From NCBI GenBank assembly GCA_030531505.1, contig JAUNNH010000011.1, forward strand, positions 1 to 64,000: a stretch of DNA of 64,000 nucleotides, read 5' to 3'. The notes beneath the pieces were generated by a model. The model worked only from the letters and a program-made list of their open reading frames with translations. It ran no database searches and was not told the origin of the DNA. How positions within the stretch are numbered: the stretch's first letter is position 1; each line of letters begins with the position of its first letter. Both the position numbers and the translations under genes were made by a program. This DNA is from Eubacteriales bacterium. Its GTDB lineage: Bacteria; Bacillota; Clostridia; Oscillospirales; Oscillospiraceae. Positions 16,217-24,881 of this stretch are shown one piece after another.

Positions 16217-17926
16217 TTAGTCCTCCTTGATTTTCCGGCTGGTGCCAAAGTACTTGATGAAGAGATTCATCAGCAGCACCGCGCCGTAGGTGATGATGAT
16301 CAGGATGGTCGCGAACGCGCAGGCCAGACTGTAGGAGCCCTTCTCGGCGAACTCGTTGATCTGCACCGTGATGAGCAGGAAGGAGGGCGTCACCAGCAGG
16401 ATGATCGCGGAAATAGCGGTGATGCTGCGCACGAAAGCGGTCACGAGGCCGGAGAGGAAGGAATCCTTGATGAGCGGAAGCGTCACGGTCATAAAGACTT
16501 TGAAGCTGTCTGCGCCCATGTCGTAAGCGGATTCCTCGATGCTCTTGTCGATCTGCCGCAGGGCGGAGATGCCGCTGCGCGTGCCGGTCGGCAGCGAACG
16601 GACGACGAACACGATGATCAGGATCAGCCCGGTCCCGTAGAGGCTCTGGAGCACGCCCGTGTGGAACAGACCGCCTGAGTAGCCGCGGATGTAGCCGACG
16701 CCGAGAACGGTGCCGGGCACGGCCATGGCCAGCATGGAGACCGCCTCGATGAAGCCCTTGGCCTTGAACTTGCGCTTGACCACCAGATAGGAGATGATCA
16801 TGCTCAGCAGCGCCGTGACGGGCGCGGCAATCAGGGAGAGCACAAAGGAGTCCTTAAAGGCCTTGAAGCCGTGATAGCGGGTGAAGACGAGCTTGAACCA
16901 CTTGCCGGTGAGCGGGAAGAACTTGTAGCCCCATGTGGGGAAGAGCGCACCGATGGGGACACAGATGTACATCATGATGACGAAGAGCGCCACGAGTGCG
17001 CAGAAGATCGTCAGCGGTACTTTGACGCTCCGGTCTTCGATCAGCATGCGGCCGCGGCTGGCCTTGCCGGTAAGAGTCGCGGCGGTCTTGGCCTCGAGGT
17101 AGTACTTCTGTACAGCGAACATGAGGAGCGTGATGCACAGCAGCACGACGGCCATTGCAGCGGCACCGGCCTTGTCGTAAGCGCCGGTGATCTGCAGGTA
17201 GATCGTAGTGGCGAGCGTGTCGTACGAGCCGCCGATGATCATGGGGTTGGCGAAGTCCGCGATGGACTCAATGAAGGTGACGAGGAAGGCGTTGCCGAGA
17301 CCGGGGAGCATCAGCGGCAGCGTCACGTCCGCGAAGACCTTCCAGCGACCCGCGCCCATGTCGCGTGCGGCCTCCTCCAGAGAGGGGTCGATGTTCTTGA
17401 GCAGGCCCTTGAGCATCATGTAGCAGACGGGGAAAAAGGTCAGCGTCTGGACGATGACGATACCCCAATAGCCGTACACGCTGTTGTCATAGATATGCAG
17501 TAGGAAACGGGTGATGAGACCTGCCTTGCCGAAGAGCATGATCATCGACAGCGAGAGCACAAAGGGGGGCGAGACGACCGGCAGCATCGAGACGACCTTG
17601 AACAGCCCGCCCACAAAGCGGTTCATGCGTACATAGACCTCCACATACGCAAAGAGCAGGCCGATCAGCGCCGAGAGAATGCCGACGACGAAGCCGATCT
17701 TCAGGGTGTTGGTGATGGCGCGGGTAAAGGACTTCATGGCGAAGATGCGCTTGAAGATCCCAAGCCCGAAGGTCCCGTCACCGACAAAGCTGTCCACCAG
17801 CAGGATAGCCAGCGGATAGAGGATGAACAGGGTCAGGAAGGTGATGAGCAGAACGATGGTGGTGACCAGAATAGGATCGGCCAACAGCTTTTTGCGGTCC
17901 AGCGCGGCACCTTGACCTCTTGCCAT
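16217..17926 (-). CDS. ABC transporter permease, fused two-domain FbpB/AfuB type (system 1)
   Basis: A 569-residue permease made of two homologous halves, each with about six membrane spans and its own EAA loop (EEAARDMGAGRWKVFADVTLPL in the first, EESAYDMGADSFKVFMTVTLPL in the second). A single polypeptide can thus form the channel that usually needs a dimer. This architecture is typical of ferric-iron and AfuB-type hexose-phosphate importers. It is separated from the binding-protein gene by 90 bp containing a strong hairpin and from the ATPase gene by 3 bp. Confidence 0.93.
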   Translation of the reverse strand: MARGQGAALDRKKLLADPILVTTIVLLITFLTLFILYPLAILLVDSFVGDGTFGLGIFKRIFAMKSFTRAITNTLKIGFVVGILSALIGLLFAYVEVYVRMNRFVGGLFKVVSMLPVVSPPFVLSLSMIMLFGKAGLITRFLLHIYDNSVYGYWGIVIVQTLTFFPVCYMMLKGLLKNIDPSLEEAARDMGAGRWKVFADVTLPLMLPGLGNAFLVTFIESIADFANPMIIGGSYDTLATTIYLQITGAYDKAGAAAMAVVLLCITLLMFAVQKYYLEAKTAATLTGKASRGRMLIEDRSVKVPLTIFCALVALFVIMMYICVPIGALFPTWGYKFFPLTGKWFKLVFTRYHGFKAFKDSFVLSLIAAPVTALLSMIISYLVVKRKFKAKGFIEAVSMLAMAVPGTVLGVGYIRGYSGGLFHTGVLQSLYGTGLILIIVFVVRSLPTGTRSGISALRQIDKSIEESAYDMGADSFKVFMTVTLPLIKDSFLSGLVTAFVRSITAISAIILLVTPSFLLITVQINEFAEKGSYSLACAFATILIIITYGAVLLMNLFIKYFGTSRKIKED

Positions 17927-17950
17927 AGTTCCATCTCCTTTCGTATAAAA

Positions 17951-17976
17951 GAGGCGGCGGGTTTACCCGCCGCCTC
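17951..17976 (-). terminator. Hairpin between binding-protein and permease genes (system 1)
   Basis: An 11-bp perfect stem (17951-17961 with 17966-17976), 4-nt loop, followed on the minus strand by TTTTAT. Probably a leaky terminator that gives excess binding protein over membrane components. Confidence 0.75.
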
Positions 17977-18016
17977 TGCGGTATTATGGAGATATGCCGT
18001 TAAGCGGGATCCCAGA

Positions 18017-19111
18017 TCACGAAGTCTGGAAACGACCCTCGCCGACGTCGGCGCCCGCGTTCTCAAGAGCGGTCATGACGTCCTCAACGTTCTGAGCGGT
18101 GTCCTCGACAGCCTTGGCAAAGTCGTAGCCGTCCCACACCAGGCTGGGATCCAGACCGAACTGCACGGCAGCCTCAGGCTGCTCGGCGTTGTCGATGACC
18201 AGGAACTGATAGGAACCGTTGTCATCGGCGAGCTCAACGCAGTCGGGGCTCAGCGCGTACTCGACAAAGAGCTTGGCGGCATTGGGATGCGCGGCGCCCT
18301 TGAAGATGGCCACGGGCCCGATCTCGCAGGTGGTGCCGTCGGCGGGGATGACCAGCGCGATGTTCTCATAGCCGTTATCGATGATCTGGGTGATGCCGTC
18401 ATGCAGGAAGCCAATACCGATCACGCACTCGCCGGTGCCGACATTCTTGGACGGGCCGGAGCCGGACTTGGTGTAGACTTCAACGTTCTTGTCCAGGTCG
18501 ACAAGGTACTGGATGCCTTCGTCATGGCCCTTGAGCTGGATCATGAGGTTGGCGACCAGTTTCGGAGTACCGGCGGTCTTGTAGTTGGAGAGCCAGATCA
18601 GGCCCTGATACTCGGGCTTGAGCAGATCATCCCAGCTCTGGGGAGCCTCGAGGCCCATGCGCTCGAGCTCATCGGTGTTGACCATGAAGCCCAGGATGCC
18701 GGTATAGATGCCGTACCAGTAGTTGTCGGGGTTCTTATAGAGCGGGCTCAGCAGGTGGGAGGCGTTGATCGCCTCATAGGCCTCCAGGAAGCCCTTGCCG
18801 GCGAGCTCGTCATAGGGGTTGTTGGTGCCGCCGAACCAGACGTCCGCGGAGGGGTTGCCGTTCTCCTCTTCGATCTTGGCGGGAACCTCACCGGTGGAGA
18901 GGCGCTGATAGCTGACCTTGATGCCATAGAGCTTCTGGAAGTTCTCGCAGGCGGCGGCGAGGTACTCCTCCTCGCAGGAGCCGTAGACGACCAGTTCGCC
19001 CTCTTCCTTTGCGGCGGCGACCAGATCCTCCATCTCATCGGCAAACGCGGTGGGCGCAGCCAGTGCGATGACCATGATCAGAGCCAGCAGCAGGGCCAAT
19101 GTCTTTTTCAT
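18017..19111 (-). CDS. ABC transporter extracellular substrate-binding protein (system 1)
   Basis: A 364-residue exported binding protein. The signal peptide MKKTLALLLALIMVIALAA ends at AFA before DEMED; there is no lipobox Cys, so anchoring is unclear. After it comes the FbpA/AfuA-like type II binding fold (ELVVYGSCEEEYLAAACENF, then a hinge near PAKIEEENGNPSADVWFGG). I start at 19111, where AGGAGG is well placed, rather than at the 17-codon longer frame. It heads the operon behind a consensus promoter. Ferric iron, hexose phosphate or an aminophosphonate are all possible ligands. Confidence 0.9.
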   Translation of the reverse strand: MKKTLALLLALIMVIALAAPTAFADEMEDLVAAAKEEGELVVYGSCEEEYLAAACENFQKLYGIKVSYQRLSTGEVPAKIEEENGNPSADVWFGGTNNPYDELAGKGFLEAYEAINASHLLSPLYKNPDNYWYGIYTGILGFMVNTDELERMGLEAPQSWDDLLKPEYQGLIWLSNYKTAGTPKLVANLMIQLKGHDEGIQYLVDLDKNVEVYTKSGSGPSKNVGTGECVIGIGFLHDGITQIIDNGYENIALVIPADGTTCEIGPVAIFKGAAHPNAAKLFVEYALSPDCVELADDNGSYQFLVIDNAEQPEAAVQFGLDPSLVWDGYDFAKAVEDTAQNVEDVMTALENAGADVGEGRFQTS

Positions 19112-19187
19112 GTGTGTTTCCTCCTGTAAAAATATTTTCGCGGCTTTCGCCAGGGAATACAAAAAATGGCGGTTCTACACAAAAGAG

Positions 19188-19216
19188 ATTATAGGCGTTC
19201 CGGCTTTGTTTGTCAA
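19188..19216 (-). promoter_or_regulatory. Consensus promoter of ABC system 1
   Basis: On the minus strand TTGACA (19216-19211), exactly 17 bp, TATAAT (19193-19188), about 77 bp upstream of the binding-protein start. No Fur-like palindrome was recognised over it. Confidence 0.85.
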
Positions 19217-19250
19217 CAATGTATAGAAAACAATTCGTTTTTTCAAATAC

Positions 19251-19281
19251 GAAAGCGGCGCCTGCGGGAGGCGCCGCTTTC
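19251..19281 (-). terminator. Terminator hairpin after the HAD gene
   Basis: Stem GAAAGCGGCGCC/GGCGCCGCTTTC with a 7-nt loop, 15 bp beyond the stop of the HAD gene. The T-rich stretch on the minus strand is interrupted, so efficiency is uncertain. Confidence 0.65.
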
Positions 19282-19296
19282 CTTGCAACGGATTCC

Positions 19297-19914
19297 TTAT
19301 TCCCTTACCGGAATGCCGGCGCGGCGAAGTTCACCGCGCAGACGGGCCATGCAGCCGAAGAACACGGCCCCCTGCATGCCCTGACACAGCCCGGCTTCCA
19401 CATTGGCGGGATTGTCGTCGATAAAGAAGCAGGCGGCGGGGTCGAGACCGTATTCCCGGAAAAGCGTCTCGTAGATCTCATGCTCCGGCTTGAGCAGCTT
19501 CCAGTCGGCAGAGACAATCTTGCCCTGAAAACACTCCGAGCCGGGGATGCGGTCAAAGTAGTCGTGCAGACGGCTGGTGGCGTTGGAGAGCAGATAGATC
19601 CCGTAGCCGAGACCTTTCAGCTCCCGCACAAGCTCCGCCATGCCCTCCACGGGCCAGAGCGGCTCCACCCACCAGAAGCGGACGAAGTGCTCCGCCGCCG
19701 CATGAAGATGGGCGGGAAGCCGGGGGAGCATGGTTGCCAGCGCGTCCTCCGGCGTGAGACGGCCTCGGTCGAGTCCCTGCCATTCGGCGCATTGAAAGAC
19801 CTCACGCAGCAAGATGGCGGCGTCCTCTCCCGCATAGCCCTGCCGGGCGATCAGCCGCTCCGGATCCCAGTGGATCAGGACCCGCCCCATATCAAAGATG
19901 ATGTTTCGGATCAT
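19297..19914 (-). CDS. HAD-superfamily hydrolase (subfamily IA) coupled to ABC system 2
   Basis: A 205-residue HAD phosphatase. Motif I is IIFDMGRVLIHWD, in which the second Asp of DxD is replaced by Gly as in the YihX-like IA group; motif II is LLSNATS, motif III K at WKLLKPEHEIY, motif IV FFIDDNPANVEAG. The start codon overlaps the stop of the permease gene by 4 bp, so it belongs to the ABC operon. This coupling suggests a phosphorylated import substrate that is dephosphorylated inside, for example a sugar phosphate. That is inference; alpha-glucose-1-phosphatase-like activity is one possibility. Confidence 0.85.
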   Translation of the reverse strand: MIRNIIFDMGRVLIHWDPERLIARQGYAGEDAAILLREVFQCAEWQGLDRGRLTPEDALATMLPRLPAHLHAAAEHFVRFWWVEPLWPVEGMAELVRELKGLGYGIYLLSNATSRLHDYFDRIPGSECFQGKIVSADWKLLKPEHEIYETLFREYGLDPAACFFIDDNPANVEAGLCQGMQGAVFFGCMARLRGELRRAGIPVRE

Positions 19915-21821
19915 ATGCCGGTTTTGACCGCTCCTTCCTTTTTCCGGCTTCCAAAGAGCCGTTCCATGCGCTTGCGGCGCCGGTCACGGATCTCCAGCCG
20001 CTCGCCGAGGTCGCGCGAGCCCACGCCGTAGACCAGATAGAGAATAAGCCCGGAGACGAGCATGATGAACACCGTCGAGGCGCAGCGCCGTCCGGAGGCG
20101 TTGACGTTGTAGCCGTACAGGCCTTCTTCGCGGCACATAGCCTGGATGACCATGGCGTAGCTGGTGCCGTAAGTGCTGGCAAAGGTGGCGGACATGTCGT
20201 ACTCGGTGAAGAGGGCATTGAAGTTCAGCGCGAACACCGCCAGCACGCTCGGCAGGATGATCGGCAGCTTTACGCGCAGGAAGGTGTAGATCTTGCGTGC
20301 GCCGAGGTTGCGCGCCGCCTCCTCCAGCTCTTCGTCGATCGAATAGAAGGAGGCTTTGATCATGCGCAGGGAGAAGGGCAGCTTCGTCACCGTATAGGCC
20401 ATGACAATCAGCAGCCGCACATTTTGCGCGTAGTAGAGGTTCTGATTGCCGACATACCAGATATCATTGCTGTTGAAGTAGGTGCGGTAGGAATAGCAGA
20501 TCAGAATGGTCGGCAGCAGCCAGGGGAAGAGGAGCGCGTATTCGAGCACAATGCCGCTCTTCTTGTGGTGCTTCTGGAACATATAGTTGCAGGCGACGAC
20601 CACGATCACGCAGGCGAGTGCCGCCGCGAGCGCGGAGAGGATGAAGCTAAGCTTGATACCGCCGAGCGTCGCCTCGTTGGCAAACACGCCCGAGATGGAG
20701 CCGACGCGCGTTTTGTATTTGCCGCGGCTCGTCAGATACTCATAGTCCTGCTGACCGAAGTAGTTGATGAGCGTCCATTTGGTCAGATCCAGCTTCTTGA
20801 GGCGGATCGCGCTGTAAGTCTGGAAGGAGAAGATGATGATCATGACCACAGGCGTCATGTAAATAATGAACAGGATGTAGGCATAGATATGCGCCAACGC
20901 GTTCCAGAGGGGATTGTTGATCTTCTGCTTCTGGAGCTTTGCCTTGGTCTTGCTGACGGAGAGGTAATGTCCCTTGCGCTCATAGGCGGAGAGGACGGTC
21001 AGCAGGACGATCGTGAACATGGCAAGGATGATGGACAGCAGGGCGGCGCGGGCCTGGGGGAAAGCCTCATCCGCGCTGGAGGAGCCGGCCAGACGCACAA
21101 TCTCGGGGTTGATGGAGTCGTAGCCCAGCAGGGTCGGGGCGGACATGGCGCAGAGACCGGTAATGAAGGTCATGACCGTGAGCGAAAAGAGCGTCGGGAT
21201 CAGCGTGGGGAAAACGACCTTCCACAGCACCTTGAACGGCCTCGCGCCCATATTGCGCGCAGCCTCCACGGTGTTGTAGTCGATGCCGCGGATGGCGTTT
21301 CGCAGGAACAGGGCGTGGTTCGAGGTGCAGGCGAAGGTCATGGTGAAGAGCACCGCGTTGAAGCCGGAAAACCAGGTGCCGTTCATATTGGGAAAGGCGT
21401 TTTTCAAAGCGGTGGTCAGGATGCCGTCGTTGGCGTAGAGGAACATGTAGCCCGTGACCAGCGCAACACCGGAGTAGATCATGGTGGTCATGTAGCCCAG
21501 ACGGAGGATCCGGGCGCCTTTGATATCAAAGTACTCGGTCAGCAGGACGATGGAGATACCAACGATGTTGACCGTGATGACCAGCAGGATGGCGAGCTTT
21601 AGAGAGTTCCAGACATATTTGGACATGCTGCCAGCCAGGAAGAAGCGGATGACCGCAAAGGCGTCGCGCTCCCCGGCGGCATTTTTGACATTGAAGATGC
21701 TGGTGAGGGTGTTGAGGCAGGGAAGGAGCATGAAGCCGAAGAAGAGATAGGCGAAGAAGGCCACGCCCACGATCCGCACCAGCAGCTCCGGCCGGAGCCG
21801 ACGGTCGAGGCTCGCGTTCAT
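19911..21821 (-). CDS. ABC transporter permease, fused two-domain type (system 2)
   Basis: A 636-residue permease with two six-span halves and two EAA loops (VEAARNMGARPFKVLWKVVFPTL and EEAARNLGARKIYTFLRVKLPII). It is related to, but clearly divergent from, the permease of system 1, so the two importers are old paralogs, not a recent duplication. It overlaps the ATPase gene upstream and the HAD gene downstream by 4 bp each, giving a tightly coupled unit. The C-terminus is rich in Lys and Arg. Confidence 0.92.
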   Translation of the reverse strand: MNASLDRRLRPELLVRIVGVAFFAYLFFGFMLLPCLNTLTSIFNVKNAAGERDAFAVIRFFLAGSMSKYVWNSLKLAILLVITVNIVGISIVLLTEYFDIKGARILRLGYMTTMIYSGVALVTGYMFLYANDGILTTALKNAFPNMNGTWFSGFNAVLFTMTFACTSNHALFLRNAIRGIDYNTVEAARNMGARPFKVLWKVVFPTLIPTLFSLTVMTFITGLCAMSAPTLLGYDSINPEIVRLAGSSSADEAFPQARAALLSIILAMFTIVLLTVLSAYERKGHYLSVSKTKAKLQKQKINNPLWNALAHIYAYILFIIYMTPVVMIIIFSFQTYSAIRLKKLDLTKWTLINYFGQQDYEYLTSRGKYKTRVGSISGVFANEATLGGIKLSFILSALAAALACVIVVVACNYMFQKHHKKSGIVLEYALLFPWLLPTILICYSYRTYFNSNDIWYVGNQNLYYAQNVRLLIVMAYTVTKLPFSLRMIKASFYSIDEELEEAARNLGARKIYTFLRVKLPIILPSVLAVFALNFNALFTEYDMSATFASTYGTSYAMVIQAMCREEGLYGYNVNASGRRCASTVFIMLVSGLILYLVYGVGSRDLGERLEIRDRRRKRMERLFGSRKKEGAVKTGI

Positions 21822-22855
21822 TCGGCTACCTCCGGCGTCTCGCCCGGCTCATAGGCCATGATATCCCGCGGATCGAGCACGACGGAAACCGTCTGCCCCT
21901 CCTCATAGATCCGCACGCCGTCGTTCTTCTCGATGACCTTGATGGTCTGGCTGCCCAGATCGATGTAATACTTGATGTACAAGCCGTAGTATTCGCGCAT
22001 CGTGACGGTGCCCTCGAGGCTGATCTGCCCGGGCTGCAGGTCGACGTTCACATGCAGGCGCTCCAGGCGCACGTAGTTGTGTTTCGCGGGATCCACCGCG
22101 GCCCCGGCGGCGACGGCCTTCTGTACGACTTCGTCAGAGAGGCGGTTGATGTCGCCGATGAAGTTGCAGACGAACTCCGTCTTGGAGAAGTTGTAGATCT
22201 CATTCGGCGTGCCGATCTGCTCGATATAGCCCTTGTTGAACACGGCGATCCGGTCGGAGAGCGTCAGCGCTTCCTCCTGGTCATGCGTGACGTAGATGGT
22301 CGTGATGCCGAAATCCTTCTGCATCTTTTTGAGCTCGTTGCGCAGCTGGACACGCAGCTTGGCGTCGAGGTTGGAGAGCGGCTCATCCATGCAGATGATG
22401 GCCGGTCCCGTCACGAGCGCGCGGGCGATGGCGACACGCTGCTGCTGACCGCCGGAGAGCTGAGAGACGGCTTTCTGGAGCTGTTCGTCCGACAGGTCCA
22501 CCTTGCGCGCGATATCGCGCACCTTCGCGTCGATCTCCGCCTTTTTGAGCTTCTTGATCTTCAGACCGAAGGCGATGTTGTCGTAAACGGTCATGGTGGG
22601 GAAGAGCGCGTAGCTCTGGAACACGATACCGATATTTCGATCCTCGATGGGGACATGGGTGATGTCCTTGTCCTTCACGACCACGGTGCCGGAAACGGGC
22701 TCAATGAAGCCGGTTATGGTGCGCAGCGTGGTCGTTTTGCCGCAGCCGGAGGGGCCGAGGAAGGTGAAGAATTCGCCCTCCTTCACGTGTACGTTGATGT
22801 TGTGCAGCGCGGTGAAATCCCCGAACTTCACAACGATGTCATTGAGCCGGATCAT
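21818..22855 (-). CDS. ABC transporter ATP-binding protein (system 2)
   Basis: A 345-residue ATPase with Walker A GPSGCGKTT, signature LSGGQQQR, Walker B ICMDEP, H-loop TTIYVTHDQ and a C-terminal TOBE-like domain of about 100 residues. Gene order here is binding protein, ATPase, permease, HAD, different from system 1. The stop overlaps the permease start by 4 bp. Residues of the TOBE domain (RLERLHVNVDLQPGQISLEG) resemble those of iron/sugar-phosphate importers more than polyamine ones, but this is weak evidence. Confidence 0.93.
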   Translation of the reverse strand: MIRLNDIVVKFGDFTALHNINVHVKEGEFFTFLGPSGCGKTTTLRTITGFIEPVSGTVVVKDKDITHVPIEDRNIGIVFQSYALFPTMTVYDNIAFGLKIKKLKKAEIDAKVRDIARKVDLSDEQLQKAVSQLSGGQQQRVAIARALVTGPAIICMDEPLSNLDAKLRVQLRNELKKMQKDFGITTIYVTHDQEEALTLSDRIAVFNKGYIEQIGTPNEIYNFSKTEFVCNFIGDINRLSDEVVQKAVAAGAAVDPAKHNYVRLERLHVNVDLQPGQISLEGTVTMREYYGLYIKYYIDLGSQTIKVIEKNDGVRIYEEGQTVSVVLDPRDIMAYEPGETPEVAE

Positions 22856-22893
22856 ATCGAAAACTCCTTCTGTCGTTTGTCGGATATAAACAG

Positions 22894-22919
22894 GGGGACT
22901 TGGGAAGATCCAAGTCCCC
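22894..22919 (-). other. Intercistronic hairpin after the binding-protein gene (system 2)
   Basis: A 10-bp perfect stem (22894-22903 with 22910-22919) and a 6-nt loop between binding-protein stop and ATPase start. It has no clear U-tract on the minus strand. Same position relative to the binding-protein gene as in system 1. Confidence 0.65.
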
Positions 22920-22942
22920 GCTGAACGGATTGCGGTATGTGC

Positions 22943-24145
22943 TTATTCGGCCTTCTGGGTCAGGGTAGCCCAATCCAGATTGTCCCAATCGGGCTCGGGC
23001 TTGGCGTCGTTGGCGTCGGCCCAGTAGAAGCCGAGGTTGGTCATGATGTTGGTCCACTCGGCGGAGTGGGCGGCGACGTAGGCGGCATAGGTCATGTCGG
23101 TGCCGTCAACGGTGGCGAGAGCAAAGTTCGGGAGCAGATAGATCTCGGGGATGTCATCACCGTAGACCAGATCCACAGCGTCGGCGTTGCAGGGCACGGA
23201 GTCGAACTCCTCAGCCCACTCGGCCTGGACCTCGGCGGAACCGAACCAGTCGGCGAAGGCCTTGACGGTCTCGGTCTGCTCTTCGGTGCGGCCGGCCTTG
23301 TCGAGGATGCCGATGTACTCGGCGATGTAGTAAGTGCCGTCGGCGATGTCGACCAGGGCCCAGTTCTCGGGCTCAAGCGCGCCGATCAGAGGATGCTCGG
23401 AACCTTCCGCCGCGGCGTCGATTTTGCCGTAGAGAGCGGAGGAATAGAACTCGGAGATGGCGACGTCGCCTTTGTTCAGGGGATCAAAGCCGTACTTGTA
23501 ATCGTCGCCGCCGGACTTGCCGTCCGCGCAGAACTTCCACAGGGCCTTCCAGCCGTCGATGGAGATGCCGCCGGCGGGGGAGTCGGGATCGGTGAAGGCA
23601 TAGAGGATGGCGGAGTTGATGTTGGCGTTGGTGGTGCCGCCAATCTTGTTCTGACGATACCAGCTGTAGCCGGAGTTGACGACGTCAGCCCAGTGATCGA
23701 AGTGCAGCTCCTCACCGTTGGTGCCGAACTCATCGTTGCGGTAGAGCATCAGGACGTTCTGGATGACGAGGCCCCAGGCCTGGCCGTCATACTTGTACTC
23801 GCCGACCAGATCGGCCCAGGACGGCGTCCAGTCGATGACGGACAGATTCTCGTAAGCGCCGTCGATCAGCTGGCCCCAGCGGGTCTCGTTCAGACCGAAG
23901 ATCAGGTCGCCGTCTTTGTTCTCGTTGGCGGCCTGGACAGCGGCGGTATCGCCGGAGATGACGGAGTTATCGTCAATGCTGATGTTGAAGCCGGCTTCCT
24001 TGGCAGCCTGGATGAGCCAGGTGGTGCGCTCGGTGGAGTTGGAGTTGGAGTAGATGCGGATGGTATAGCTGTCGTCCGCATGGGCGGTGATGCCCAGCGC
24101 GAGGACCATCGTAAGCGCAAGGATCAGTGCGATGACTTTCTTCAT
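22943..24145 (-). CDS. ABC transporter extracellular substrate-binding protein (system 2)
   Basis: A 400-residue exported protein with signal peptide MKKVIALILALTMVLALG, cleavage likely at AHA before DDSY, no lipobox. The mature part fits the AfuA/FbpA class (YTIRIYSNSNSTERTTWLIQ, later DGDLIFGLNETRWGQLIDG), and it is rich in Trp, Tyr and Asp, as in binders of polar, hydroxylated ligands. It leads the operon from a consensus promoter. The downstream HAD phosphatase favours a phosphorylated ligand over ferric iron. Confidence 0.9.
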   Translation of the reverse strand: MKKVIALILALTMVLALGITAHADDSYTIRIYSNSNSTERTTWLIQAAKEAGFNISIDDNSVISGDTAAVQAANENKDGDLIFGLNETRWGQLIDGAYENLSVIDWTPSWADLVGEYKYDGQAWGLVIQNVLMLYRNDEFGTNGEELHFDHWADVVNSGYSWYRQNKIGGTTNANINSAILYAFTDPDSPAGGISIDGWKALWKFCADGKSGGDDYKYGFDPLNKGDVAISEFYSSALYGKIDAAAEGSEHPLIGALEPENWALVDIADGTYYIAEYIGILDKAGRTEEQTETVKAFADWFGSAEVQAEWAEEFDSVPCNADAVDLVYGDDIPEIYLLPNFALATVDGTDMTYAAYVAAHSAEWTNIMTNLGFYWADANDAKPEPDWDNLDWATLTQKAE

Positions 24146-24190
24146 GTTGGTTCCTCCTTTGAATTGTTTGGGTGGATTTCGCTACCTGTT

Positions 24191-24219
24191 ATTTTAACCA
24201 TTTAGCCCAATATTGTCAA
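24191..24219 (-). promoter_or_regulatory. Consensus promoter of ABC system 2
   Basis: On the minus strand TTGACA (24219-24214), 17 bp, TAAAAT (24196-24191), 46 bp upstream of the binding-protein start codon. Confidence 0.85.
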
Positions 24220-24361
24220 TCCGGATTTGCTTATTTTTGACGAAAACGGCAAAAGCGCCGCCCCGTGCGGTCTGCGGGACGGCGAGGGAGCGGCGGGCAG
24301 GAGAGGGAGACACTTTCATATGAGAAACAAATGCTTTACATGAATAAAAAAATCTGGATAT

Positions 24362-24410
24362 TCACAAGTACTTGTGTTATACTTCAATAGTTCCATACTA
24401 TGTATTGGGG
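24362..24410 (+). promoter_or_regulatory. Tandem NrdR-box-like operators upstream of nrdR
   Basis: Two 16-bp sites fit the NrdR consensus acaCwAtATaTwGtgt at its key positions: TCACAAGTACTTGTGT (24362-24377, inner 14 bp a perfect palindrome) and ATACTATGTATTGGGG (24395-24410). Their centres are 33 bp apart, about three helical turns, as usual for paired NrdR boxes. A TATACT hexamer (24378-24383) lies between them. Autoregulation of nrdR is inferred. Confidence 0.65.
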
Positions 24411-24420
24411 GAAGAGAGAT

Positions 24421-24879
24421 ATGAAATGCCCGTTCTGCGGATTTACCGACAGCAAAGTCATCGATTCCCGCCCCGCCGAAGAAGGCGCGACGATCCGCCG
24501 CCGCCGCGAGTGCCTGGCCTGCCAGAAGCGTTTTACGACCTATGAGGTCATCGAGCGCCTGCCGCTGGTGGTCGTCAAGCGCGACGGGAGCCGCCAGAGC
24601 TTCGACAAGGTCAAGCTCATCAACGGCATGGTCCGCGCCTGTGAAAAACGCCCCGTCGCCCTGCAGACCCTTGAGAAGATCGCCGACGATATCGAGCAGG
24701 AGCTGCAGAGCAATCTGGAGCGTGAGATCAGCACGGTGGAGATCGGCGAGATGGTCATGAACCGCCTCAAGGATGTGGACGAGGTGGCCTATGTGCGCTT
24801 TGCCTCCGTCTACCGCAGCTTCAAGGATATCAACACCTTCATGGAGGAGCTCTCCAAGCTGCTCACAGAGAAGGACTGA
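24421..24879 (+). CDS. nrdR: Transcriptional repressor NrdR
   Basis: ATP/dATP-sensing repressor of ribonucleotide reductase genes. The 152 residues have the zinc ribbon with C3, C6, C31 and C34 (CPFC and CLAC) and the ATP-cone (residues about 49-139, starting [19 protein letters not shown]). I start at 24421; the frame stays open for seven more codons upstream, but those codons cover an operator-like site. No nrd structural gene is in the window, so the visible target is its own promoter. Confidence 0.95.
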   Translation: MKCPFCGFTDSKVIDSRPAEEGATIRRRRECLACQKRFTTYEVIERLPLVVVKRDGSRQSFDKVKLINGMVRACEKRPVALQTLEKIADDIEQELQSNLEREISTVEIGEMVMNRLKDVDEVAYVRFASVYRSFKDINTFMEELSKLLTEKD

Positions 24880-24881
24880 GC

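Noticed and set aside
15137-19111. Confident annotation of system 1 as a ferric-iron importer
   Set aside because: Fbp and Afu types share these features; no Fur box or tyrosine-ligand pattern could be verified, so the substrate is left open.
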